64,000 bases of DNA, from positions 19,394-83,393 of the forward strand of contig CALSCO010000043.1 in the NCBI GenBank assembly GCA_943704415.1, in the 5' to 3' direction. Made by a program: the position numbers and the translations under genes. Numbering within the stretch: position 1 is the stretch's first letter; every line of letters begins with the position of its first letter. A model generated the notes under the pieces. It made no database searches, had not been told where the DNA came from, and was given only the letters and a program-made list of their open reading frames with translations. Positions 44,944 to 54,989 of this stretch are shown in pieces. Origin of the DNA: Parvularia atlantis (Eukaryota; Opisthokonta; Rotosphaerida).

Positions 44944-47900
44944 ATGGCCCGTGCGCCCGAACGGCCGCTCCGTCTCGTCATGGCCGTGCCGTCCCTGCAG
45001 CTGCTGGCGTTCGGACGCACGCGGCCGTCGCCCGCGCCGCTCGCCGCGACCGCCGAGGGCGTCACGCCGGTGCTGCCGGCGACGGCGCCGACCGTCGCGC
45101 TGCACTGCGGCGAGCGGCGGTACCTGTTTGGCGGCGTCGGCGAGGGCATGCAGCGCCTGGCGGGCGAGCACCGCTTCCGCCTATCGCGCGCGCAGCACAT
45201 CTTCCTCGCGTGCAGCCGGTGGCACCACGTCGCCGGCCTGTCGGGTGCACAGCCAGCTCGCGTGCGCTTCGGTACTTTGCCGCTGATGCTTACTCCAGGC
45301 GCTCTCATGACCCTGGCGGACGCGAGCGTGTCGGGCGTGTCGCTCTTTGGCCCACAGAACCTCACGCGCCTGATCGCAAGCATGCGGTACTTCCTCAACC
45401 GGTGCGCAGCCGTGGCCCCGTGCACGCGTGCCGCCCGGTTCTGATCGCGGTCGGCAGGACCAACATGCGCGTCGACATCCGCGAGGTCGTCGAGGCCGAG
45501 CCCGTAACTGTGCACCAAGACGCGATCGTCAGCGTGCGCGCCGTGCCCCTTGCGCTGAGCACACGCAGCGAGGCCGAGGCGGTGCGGGCCGAGGCCGCGC
45601 GACAGGCCGCTGACGAGATCACGACGCTGATGTTTGCCGACCGGCCAGACGTAACGTCCAGCCAGGTGCGTGCTCGTCGGCCTGATTTTTGCCGCTGAGG
45701 GCGCGTACGGTGGACAGACGGTTTCGGCCAACGAGAAGCGCAAGCGCGTGCGCACGCTCGAGCGCGAGAGCATCGAGGAGGCCGCCCCCGTGGACGCGCT
45801 CGACAACACGCTGCCGCTACTGGACGAGACCGCGCTGGTCTACATTGTGCAGCTCGCCGACATTCCCGGGCGCGTCGACAAGGAGCGTCTGGCGCGGCTG
45901 CGCATCCCGGCCGGGCCATACATCGGTGCGCCCCGGCCATGCGTGCGTTCTGCGCGCTTACGCCGTCGGCAGGCCGCCTCAAGGCAGGCGAGACCGTCAC
46001 GCTGGACGATGGGCGCACGATCCAGCCGGCCGACGTAGCTGAGCCGGCGATGCTCGGCGAGGCACGGCTGCTCACTGGCATCCTCCATGTTGCTGACGCG
46101 CCGCGCGGCCGGCAGATCGTCCTGATGGTGACCTGCCCCTCGCTCGAGTACGTCGCGCGCCTGGCTGCCTCGACAGCGTTCGACGAGCTGCGGCCTGCCA
46201 CCGCGCGATCGCTAACGCTCGTGCACATGTCGCCGCCACACGTGCTCGCGGCCGCGCGCTACGTCGCCTGGACCAACAGCTTTGGCGCGAGGGCGCGGGT
46301 GCGCTGACTGGTTCGTGGGCTCGCACGCACGCTTACGTGCCCGCTTGCAGCACGTCTTCTGCGACGAGTCAATGGAGTACATCGTCGACCTGCACGAGGG
46401 ACGGACGCCCCGCTGGCGGCACCACCTCAACGGCTCGTCGCTCAACCACGAGCTGCTGCGCTTCGTGCAGCCGCAGCTCTTCGCGCCGCTCCCGCTCTGC
46501 CCGTCGTCGGCCGAGCTGCGCGGCGCGCTGCTGCGCTCGGAGATGCTGCGCACGTGGCCGCTCGTCAGCACTGTGCCGCTCCGGCTCTACAACCAGCTGT
46601 ATCTACGGCGGCGCACGCCGCAGACTGAGCAGCGTGAGCACGAGGCCGCCGTTGCGCGTGCGTCTGCCCGGCCCGCACCCGCAAGGCGCTGACTGTTCGC
46701 GGCAGTCATCAACTCGGGCTCGAAGCAGCTCGTATTGGACGTGCTCGGGCTGGTGACCACGCGTCCCGTGAGCGACTCAGGCACGGAGCTGGAGCAGCAG
46801 CTGGCCGAGCTGACGTGCGTGCATTGTAACGCTTGAAGCGTGCTCACGTGCCCGCAGTGGGCGAGCGGATTTTGCGGCCGCACTCGAGCAGTACCGCGCG
46901 GCGTGTGCGGCGTACGCGGTGCAGCCCGAGGTGTACGACGAGGGCGGGTGGCGCGTGACGTTCTTGGGCACGGGCTCGTCGATTCCGTCCAAGTACCGCA
47001 ACGGTGCGTCTGCTCAGCACGCCGCGTATCCGACGTGCTGACCCCGGAGGCCGCAGTGAGCTCGACGATGGTGCACATGGGCGAAGACGCCGCGCTGCGG
47101 ACGCTGCTGTTCGACTGCGGCGAGGGCACGTGCTCGCAGCTGCTCCGCATTGTCGGCGATGGTGCGCGCAGCCGGCCCCGTTTGCGGTTTGCTGATCGAC
47201 TGCGAGCGCCCCAGACGCGGAGGCTCGTCGCGAGCTGTTCGGCCGCCTGCGCTGCGTGTTTGTCTCGCACATGCACGCGGACCACCAGACGGGCCTGCTC
47301 GAGCTGATGCTGATGCGCAGCTCGTACACTGTGTGCACGCGAACCGCACACCCGTATGTAAGCTGACGGCGTGTGCAGAGCGAGCCGCTGGACGTCGTGG
47401 GGCCGCGCCAGCTCGGCCAGTTCCTGCACGAGGTCGGCCTGATCGAGCCGCTGCCGCCGCACCGCTTCACGGACAACATCGCCGTCAGCCACGACGCGCC
47501 GCCGTGCGCCTCGCGCGCTCGTAGGCGACACGAGCTGACGCGGCATGCGCAGCGACCTGCTGGAGGCGCTCGGGCTCGCGCGCGTTGTGGCCGTGACCGT
47601 GCCGCACACGAGCTCGTCGTTCGGCTTTGTGCTGCACCGCCACGACGGCTTCCGGCTCGTGTGCGTGCACCGCGTTGTGCGTGCGCCGGCCTGCCTTGAC
47701 AAGTGCGCTGCAGCTTCTCGGGTGACACGCGGCCCTCGGACAACCTCGTGAACGCCGGGGTGCGTGTCGCCGCTCGGTAGGCCACTCGGCTGACCCGGCG
47801 GCGCTGCCAGACGGGAGCCGACGTGCTCATCCACGAGGCGACGCTGGAGGACGGCCTCGAGAAGGAGGCGAAAGCCAAGCGGCACTGCACCATGGGCGAG

Positions 47901-48209
47901 GCGGTCGCGGCCGCATCGAGGTACGCGAGAGACATCGGCGCTGGGCCGGCGCGCGCTGAGGCCGTCGTCGACGGCGACAGGATGAACGCGCGCCATGTGC
48001 TGTTGACGCACTTCAGCCAGCGGTACCCCAAGGCGCCCGCGGTGCTCGCGTCGACGTCTGCATCCGCGTCCGCCGCGACGGCCGCCGCGTGGGATCGCTG
48101 CGGGCTCGCAGCCGACCTGATGCAAGTCACGGCGCGGACGATGCCACTGCTCGTGCGCATGAAGCCGCTGCTACCGTTCCTGTTCCCGGCCGAGGACCCG
48201 AGCGACTGA
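44944..48209 (+). CDS. ELAC2: Long-form tRNase Z (ELAC2)
   Basis: 868 aa from 14 exons (human 826). Introns: 45245-45298, 45402-45457, 45666-45717, 45926-45972, 46299-46350, 46658-46705, 46815-46857 (43 nt, the shortest in the window), 47004-47056, 47162-47214, 47331-47378, 47504-47552, 47661-47713, 47760-47810. This endonuclease removes tRNA 3' trailers. The inactive N-terminal half has GERRYLFGGVGEGMQRL, HVAGLSGALMT and GPYIGRLKAGETVTLDDG. The active C-terminal half has FLGTGSSIPSKYRN, LFDCGEGTCSQLLR, the metal motif FVSHMHADHQTG, FSGDTRPSDNLVNAG and the final HFSQRYPK motif with its His. In-frame ATG 44980 is an alternative start. No mitochondrial presequence is obvious. Confidence 0.93.
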
Positions 48210-48252
48210 GCGCGAGCGCCGGCGTGAGCGCACGTGTCTTCTGGTTCGAGGG

Positions 48253-49985
48253 TCACATTGACAGCAGGCTCATCGACAGCGGCCGGTGGTGCTCGTCCAC
48301 GAGCGACACGAGCGCCTCGCGCAGCACGTCACTGGGCTCCATCGACCCCGTAACGATGTCCTGATCGGCGTCCTCGCTCGTGCCGGCTGCGGGCGGCTGG
48401 GCGAGCGGCACGAGCGTGATCACGCTCGCGTTCAGCGACGACCCAGCCGGCCCGACGTGCGCCGTCTTGCCGTTCGCGCCCCCGCTGCCGCTGCCGCTGC
48501 CGCCCGTCAAGGCGCTTGCGGGGCTGCCGGGCTTGCCGAGGCTCTTGTCGCTGCTGCTGATGGCGCCAAGGGGCGTGCTGGACCGCCGACCGCTGCGGTC
48601 GCCGCCGCCCGAGCTGCTGCCGCGGTCCGTCTCGTCCATCTGCCCGTGTAGCTCGCTGTTGTCACGGGACCTGAGTTAGTCCCTCAAGTTCGCGGCGGCG
48701 CAGGCGGCACGCACAGCCAGATCATCACCGACGTGGCGCACAGCACTAGCGCCTGCACGCCGACGTCGAACATGAACTGGAAGGCGAACGAGGACACGAC
48801 CTGCGTGACGATGCCGAGGCGCACGATCGCGAGCACGACCACGAGGGCGCCAAAGACGGCGAGGGCCGGCGAGGCCGCGAAGATCACGACCTTGAGCTGC
48901 AAGGCGACGCGCGTTTGAGTTACACGTCTCTTTTACACGGCACCGGACGCACCCGGCGGATCGACCGCTCCATCGACGGCCCGTGCGAGCGCGCCGCGAC
49001 GGCGTAGTTGTGCTGGACTATGATGATCAGGCGCGAGCAATAGAACCAGAACGTGAGCGCGAGCATGATCACGAAGATCGCCCAGAAGGCGTAGTGGATC
49101 TGCGCGCGCGCGCGCGCGCGCGCGTTCAGGCCGCCCACGCACACCCACGTCGGCCATGGCGCGCACCGTGTACAGCCGCTCGATCGCGCCGATGCCCTGC
49201 GTCTCGAACGTGCGGCCGATGAGCACGGCGAGCGTGACGATCGCCGTGAGCGACCCGAGCGCCTCAAACAGACAGAAACCGACGCTGCGGGCGCGCGTCG
49301 CGATCAGCTCGCACCGCGAGCACGGCACACGGCGCACGGCGCACGCACAGCACGCGGCGCGGCGGCAGAAAGTTGTTGTGCATCATGCCCTTGGTGTCCA
49401 TGTAGGCCGCGGGGATCGAGTGCACGCTGTGCGCCGCGTGTGTTCAGCCACCAGCGATGCAAGCGCGCGCGCGAGGCACAGCCAAGACAAGACGCACACG
49501 GCGAAGAGGAAGAAGACGAAGGCGTCAAAGAGGATGAGCCACGCAAACTCGGCCACGACCCAGCGCGCGACCCACGACGGGTACTTGTCGAAGGCGATGA
49601 GGGCCGCGTCCACGGCGCGGACTGCCGCGCTTGGCGTGAGCAGGGCGAGCGAGGGGGGGGGGCGCGACGTGCAGTGCGGCCGCGCACAGACAAAGCTGAT
49701 GCAGACGAGCAGCACCGTGCCGTCGATCGCGCCCGGCCCGTACGCGAACACGAGCGGGTGGCCCTTGACGCGGCGCAGGACGAGGTAGACCATGTTAATG
49801 ACGACGACGGCGACCGACGTGGCTAGCGCCGTAAGCTTGATGGCCCGGTGCCCGCGCTCGTCGGGGCACCGCAGCACGTTCACAAACCAGTCGCAGTACG
49901 GGTAGAAGACGTCGCTGCGTCCGCCAACGTCAACGTGAGCAGCGGCACCGTCCACAAGGCGCACGGGGACGCACCCGGCTTCCAT
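48253..49985 (-). CDS. Second seven-transmembrane protein with Ser/Gly-rich tail
   Basis: 460 aa from seven exons; introns 49687-49622, 49497-49427, 49348-49285, 49148-49100, 48952-48897 and 48714-48671. No signal peptide; about 45 N-terminal residues then seven hydrophobic segments, including ALATSVAVVVINMVYLVL, AEFAWLILFDAFVFFLFAVV, LFEALGSLTAIVTLAVLIG, FVIMLALTFWFYCSRLIIIV and ALAVFGALVVVLAIVRLGIV. The cytoplasmic tail (about 140 aa) is rich in Ser and Gly. It resembles the 3116-5046 protein in topology and tail composition, but the family is not recognised. It may be a receptor, channel or transporter. Its stop is 43 bp from the ELAC2 stop. Confidence 0.72.
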
Positions 49986-50246
49986 GGAAGACGGTGGCAC
50001 GCTTAGCGCCGAAGCCGCGCTAGTCTCACCCGCCGCGCCTCCTGCGCGCACCGCGTTCAGTTACCGGGCGCACAGCACGGCAGCGTGCAGCGAGCACGGC
50101 AGCGGGGGGTGGGTGGCCCCAAAGGGGCGGCGGGTAGGCGCGCAGAGGACGCGGACGAGGCGGGAAGCGGTGTCGCTGCCCATGGCAACGCGTCTGTGAT
50201 CGCACCAATCAGCGCGCGCGTTGCTGTGAACTTATGTCTTTGGACG

Positions 50247-51989
50247 ATGCGGATGCGCGCGCTCGTTCCGCTGCTGCTTCTCCTCGTGGCCACGGCGGCC
50301 GCGGCGCAGCCCCCGCGCGACCCGCTGATCGCGAGCACGGTGGCGCGCGTCGATGCGGGCGAGCTGCAGAGGTCGGTCGAGACGCTCGTGTCGTTCGGTG
50401 CGTCACCTGGATCGCGTCGCCGCGCGCCGAGTGCGGCTGACGGGAGATCGACCCCACCAAAGGCACGCGCAACACGTTCTCGGCCACGACGGGCGTGACG
50501 GGCATCGGCGCGGCGCGCGAGTGGATCTTTGACCAGTTTGAGCAGTGCGCACGCACGAGGCGGCTGCACAGACGTGCGCGCGCGCGATCGCCAACGTGAA
50601 CGCAGGATCGCGCAGCAGAGCGCCGGCCGCATGACCGTCGCCTTCGACCAGTTCACGGCCGTCGTCAATGGCCGCAGCGTCGAGATCGTCAACGTGATCG
50701 CGACGCTCGCCGGCACGGACGCGGCCGACACGCGCGTCGTCATGATCAGGTGCCGCCGCCGCCGTTGCGCGTCAAGCTTGGGCTCAACGGGCGCGTCGCA
50801 GCGGCCACTACGACTCGCGCGCGTCCAACACCAACGACGGCGTCACGGGCGCGCCCGGCGCCAACGACGATGCGTCCGGCACGGCCGTCACGATCGAGGC
50901 CGCGCGCGTGCTCGCCACGTCGCGCCTGCCCTGCACGCTTGTCTTCGTCGCCTTCGCGGCCGAGGAGCAGGGCCTGATCGGCTCGGCGCAGTGCGCGGGG
51001 CTGCCTGCTGCCCGCGCGTAGTTGACGTGCTGCGCAGCCTGGCCGACGTGTACGTGCGCGCGGGCGTGAACCTGTACGCCATGCTCAACAACGACATCGT
51101 CGGCGGCGCGCTCTACAGCAGCGACACGAAGCTGCGCAGTGCGTGCCGCTCTTGAACATATGCGCACTCCAGGCTGATCCGGTGCCGCGCAGACAACCTC
51201 CAGGTGCGCCTATTCAGCGAGACGGGTGACACCGGTGCGCGCTGCTGCACTAGCCCAGTGGCCGTGCTGACGCAACGCTGCCCTGCGCAGGCGTCGAGGA
51301 CGACTCGCCGCAGCGCCAGCTGGCGCGCTACGTCAAGGAGATTGCCGAGCGCTACGTGGACCAGGTGCGCCGCGTGTGGGCTCGCGGCTGACGGCTGAGC
51401 GAGGCCGGCGCAGCTCTCGCCCGTGCTCATCTATCGCCGTGACCGCTACAACCGCGGTGGCGACCAGACGTCGTTCACAAATGAGGGCTTCAACGCGATC
51501 CGCATCACCGAGATGAACGAGAACTTTGTGTGGCAGCATCAGGACGTGCGCGAGGAGGGCGGCGTGGCGTACGGCGACGTGCCCGAGAACGTCGACTTTG
51601 ACTACGTGCGCAAGGTGTGCTTGGGGCAGAGGTGGGATACGGCTGGTGAGGGCTGACGGCGGAGGGACGCGCAGGTCACACAGATGAACGTCGCGGCCGC
51701 GATGAGCCTCGCGTACGCGCCCGGCAGCCCGCGCACGGCCTCGCTCAACACGGCGCAGCTAAGCAACGAAGCGCGCCTGGCATGGACGTCGCCGGCGTCG
51801 TCCTCGGGCGCGTCGCGCGTGGCGGGCTACTATGTGTTGCGGCGCACGACCGACGCGGCGACATGGGAGACGCGCCTGTTCGTCAACGGCACGAGCGCGA
51901 CGGTGCCGTACTCGATCGACAACTACCTCTTCGCGGTGCAGGCCGTGGACGCGGACGGCCACGAGTCGATCGCGGTGGCCGCGCGCTGA
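50247..51989 (+). CDS. Secreted M28-family aminopeptidase
   Basis: 432 aa from nine exons; introns 50398-50462, 50545-50605, 50750-50801, 50991-51037, 51139-51192, 51235-51290, 51365-51413 and 51615-51674. A signal peptide ([20 protein letters not shown]) is cut near AQPPRDP. M28 zinc-peptidase motifs follow: VVMISGHYDSR (metal His/Asp), [14 protein letters not shown] (bridging Asp), [16 protein letters not shown] (catalytic Glu-Glu) and [10 protein letters not shown] (metal Asp). The C-terminal 90 aa ([32 protein letters not shown]) look like a fibronectin-type-III-like beta domain. It is likely a secreted or lumenal broad-specificity aminopeptidase. The SDR gene begins 53 bp downstream on the same strand. 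Confidence 0.88.
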
Positions 51990-52042
51990 GCACGTTGAGG
52001 TTGCGCTGCGTCAGTTTGTCGCGCTAGTGTCAGTAGTGCGCA

Positions 52043-53407
52043 ATGGAGATGCTCGCGGCCGCCTGGCACCACGTCCTCGGCTCGCCCGGCCCCTCGGGCT
52101 TCGGCAGCGCGTCGACGGCGGAGGACGTGGCGCAGCGCTACGCCGACCGCGTCGCCGGCAAGGCGCGTCGCGATGCCGCGGATGACCGTCGGCACTGACC
52201 GTCGAGACACTGCAGGTCGCGATCGTGACCGGCGCGACGAGCGGCATCGGCAAGGAGACGGCGCGGGTGCTGGCGCGGCACGGCGCGACCGTCTTCGTGT
52301 GCGCGCGGACGCAGGACAAGGGCGACGCGCTCGTGCGCGAGCTGCTGGCCGAGTTGCCGTCGGCCCGGCTGCGCGTGCTCGTGATGGACATGGAGGCGCT
52401 CGCGTCGGTGCACGGGGCGGCGGCCGCGTTCAAGCGCGAGGGCGTGCCGCTCAACATCCTCGTCAACAACGCCGGTGCGCGCGTCCCGTGGACGTCTCGT
52501 GGACGTCTCGTGGACGTCTCGTGGACGTCGCGATCGCGCAGGCGTCATGTACACGCCGGACGCGGCGCGCACGGCCGACGGCCTCGAGATGCAGTTTGGC
52601 GTGAACCACCTCGCCGTGCGCCTCGTCTTCGCCTGCGCGCCGTTGCCCTGGGCTCATTGTCGCCGCAGCACTTTGTCTTCACCGAGCTGCTGATGGACGA
52701 GCTGCGCGCCGGCCGCCCGTCGCGCGTCGTCAACGTCTCGTCGCTGGCGCAGTGGTGCGGCGTGTGCGGCGCGTGCGGCCGCGTGGCTGATCGCGAAAGG
52801 GCTGCAGGGCGCTCGCGCCGTCGAGTGGCGTCGACTTTGACGTGGACAGCCTCAAGCAGCGCAACTCGCGCGAGCGCTACGGCATCTCGAAGCTAGCCAA
52901 CGCGCTGCACGCGCAGGGTGCGGGCTGCTGGTGCGCGCTGCCGTGCTCAGTCGTGTGGCGCAGACATCACGCGCCGGCACGCGGCAGAGGGCGTCACGGC
53001 CTACGCGCTGCACCCGGGCAACATCTACACGCCGCTGATGCGGCACGTCCTTCCGTCATTCCTCAACGACTCGGCCGTGCGCGCGCTGCTCTGTTGCTGA
53101 TCAGCAGCACGGCGTCCTGACCGCCTGATCAGCTCGTCAAGAGCCTCTCGCGCCTCGTGCCCGTGCTCAAGACGGTCGAGCAGGGCGCCGCGACGCAGGT
53201 GTACTGCGCGCTCGCGCCCGACGCCGAGCCCGGCTTCTACAACGGTGCGGCGTCGCGGGGCGACGTGAGGTGCGCGCTGGCTGATCGCGGCGGGCAGACT
53301 GCAACGTCGACCGCGTCTTTGTGCACGCACAGCTGGCCGACCCGACCGCGGCCGCCCGGCTGCACGCGTTGAGCTGCGAGCTCGGGGGCCTGCCGGCGCC
53401 CAAGTGA
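52043..53407 (+). CDS. Short-chain dehydrogenase (retinol dehydrogenase/WWOX-like)
   Basis: 327 aa from eight exons; introns 52163-52215 (GC-AG), 52475-52541, 52616-52668, 52755-52807, 52918-52963, 53077-53132 and 53245-53297. N-terminal GFGSASTAEDVAQRYAD precedes the Rossmann motif VAIVTGATSGIGKETARVLA (NADP type, with a following CARTQDKG). NNAGVMY, FGVNHLAHFVFTELL, VVNVSS and the catalytic RYGISKLAN (YxxxK) are all present, then GVTAYALHPG and KTVEQGAATQVYCAL. These are features of the retinol dehydrogenase/WWOX/Tic32 group. Substrate cannot be deduced. The first intron needs a GC donor to join GK to VAIVTG. The second contains an 11-bp minisatellite. Confidence 0.88.
52489..52532 (+). repeat. 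Four 11-bp tandem repeats inside an intron
   Basis: Four copies of TGGACGTCTCG (the last with one change) within the second intron of the SDR gene. They contribute 44 of its 67 nt and replace the usual unique sequence between donor and acceptor. Confidence 0.85.
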
Positions 53408-53443
53408 TGTGCATGTGCGTGTGCAAACGGAAATCGTGTGCGT

Positions 53444-54961
53444 CTATGCGGGCGCAGCGGGCTCGGGCGGGTCGTCGTCGGTCCACGCCGGCAGCGAGGC
53501 GTTGCTGTTGGGGATGATGACTGGCGGCGTGCCCGGCGGCGGCAGCTTGTAGCGCATGAGGCTGAGCGCTATCCCGCCGCTGCTGACGTGCAGCATGCCG
53601 TCGGGCTTGAGGCCGATGAAGCGCGTGATGGCGCGGTTGCCCGTGAGCACGTACGCCGTCCACCCGTGGAACTGCTCGCGGAACGTGCGGCCCGTGACGA
53701 TGTACAGGTCCTTGAGCGTGGGCTCGATGTCGTCGAAGATGAAGTTCTGAAGGCGGCGGTGCGGCATGACCTTCGTGGCCTTGGCCATGATACGGATGCC
53801 GTACGGCGGGTTGGTCACAATGACGCTGCGCGCCGCCGCGGTCAGCAGGGGTTCCCTGCCGGCAGACAGCGCGCGCGCGCGCGCCCTGTGCGCACCCCTT
53901 GTCGGACGGCGTGGACGGGCGCGTGACGTCCTCGATCGAGCGCTTGCTGAAGCGGATGAGCGGGAGCAGCCCGAGCCGCCGCGCGCTGCCCTCGGCCAGG
54001 CGGAGCACGGTGCCCTCGGCGTCGCCAGCAAAGATGCGCTCGCCGCCGCCCTTGGCGCGCTGCAGGCCCTCAAACTTGCGCTGGCGCGCCTCGTCGACCA
54101 TCTGCCGCCACAGCGCCGCGTCGAACGTAGGCCAGGCCTGGAAGCCGAAGCGGTCGCGCATCAGGCTAGGCGCACAGTCGGCGAGGATCATCGCAGCCTC
54201 GAGCGCGATCGTGCCCGTGCCACAGAACGGGTCGACGAGGACGGTGGGGCGGTCGGCGATGTACGACCACCACTTGGCCATGTCGAGCACGCCCGCCGCG
54301 ACGTTCTCCTTAAGCGGCGCGAGGGCCAGCGACGACGACGGTGTCTCGCGGTAGTTGCGCAGGTGCAGGCTCTCGCCGCTCGCGTCGAGGCTGAGTGCGA
54401 CGCGCGAGCCGCTGAAGAAGGCGTGCACGCGCACGGTCGGCCTGTAGCGGTCGATGTTGGAGCGCCGGTTATCGAAGCGGCGCCGCTGCTGGTCGACGAT
54501 TGCGTCCTTGATCTGCAACAGGTGCGCACGTCAGGCCGCACGTCCGGCGAGCAGCAGCACAACGCGCGCCTTCTGCCCCGCGTACTGCCGGCTGTGGACG
54601 TGCTTCATGCCCGCACCGACGACCTCGACCGCAAACGAGGAGGTGGGCGGGATGTAGTGCGTCCAATCGATCTCGCCCGTGCGCTGCGCCAGCGCGGTCG
54701 GCGTGTCGTACTCGATGTCGGCGACGTGCATCTGCCGCGCCGTCAGCAGCCGCACGGGCAGCAGCACGGCAGTCGCACCAGCACGCGGTACGGGATGCGC
54801 GCCCACAGACACAGCCGGTACATCGTCGCCACGTCGCCCGTGCCACCGATCGTCATCGGGCTCAGCCGCGCCGCGTCCACCAGGCCCAGCCGCCGCGCCT
54901 CGGCCGCCGCCGCGCCCTCCAGCCCCGGCGGCGTCGTCAGCAGCAGCCGAACGCGCTGCAT
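53444..54961 (-). CDS. THUMP-domain rRNA methyltransferase, RlmL-like
   Basis: 447 aa from four exons (introns 54778-54732, 54569-54513 (GC-AG), 53895-53826). The start MQRVRLLLTTPPGLEG parallels the bacterial RlmL start FATCPPGLEELL. Then come GEIDWTHYIPPTSSFAVEVV (THUMP region), KIKDAIVDQQRRRF, DRYRPTVRVHAFFSG, SLDASGESLHLRNYR, the SAM-binding VDPFCGTGTIALEAAMI and the catalytic VTNPPYGIR. Bacterial RlmL makes m2G2445 in 23S rRNA. Here the target could be cytosolic, mitochondrial or plastid rRNA or tRNA; unknown. An upstream ATG at 54991 overlaps the divergent Nudix start, so 54961 is preferred. The GC donor makes the YAGQKIKDAIVD spacing equal to the E. coli protein. Confidence 0.86.
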
Positions 54962-54989
54962 ACGCCGCAGTTCGCAATCAAAGTGAAGC
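54962..54989. promoter_or_regulatory. 28-bp bidirectional start-to-start spacer
   Basis: Only 28 bp separate the start codons of the RlmL-like (minus) and Nudix (plus) genes. The two must share regulatory DNA or use sequence within each other's coding regions. Confidence 0.5.
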
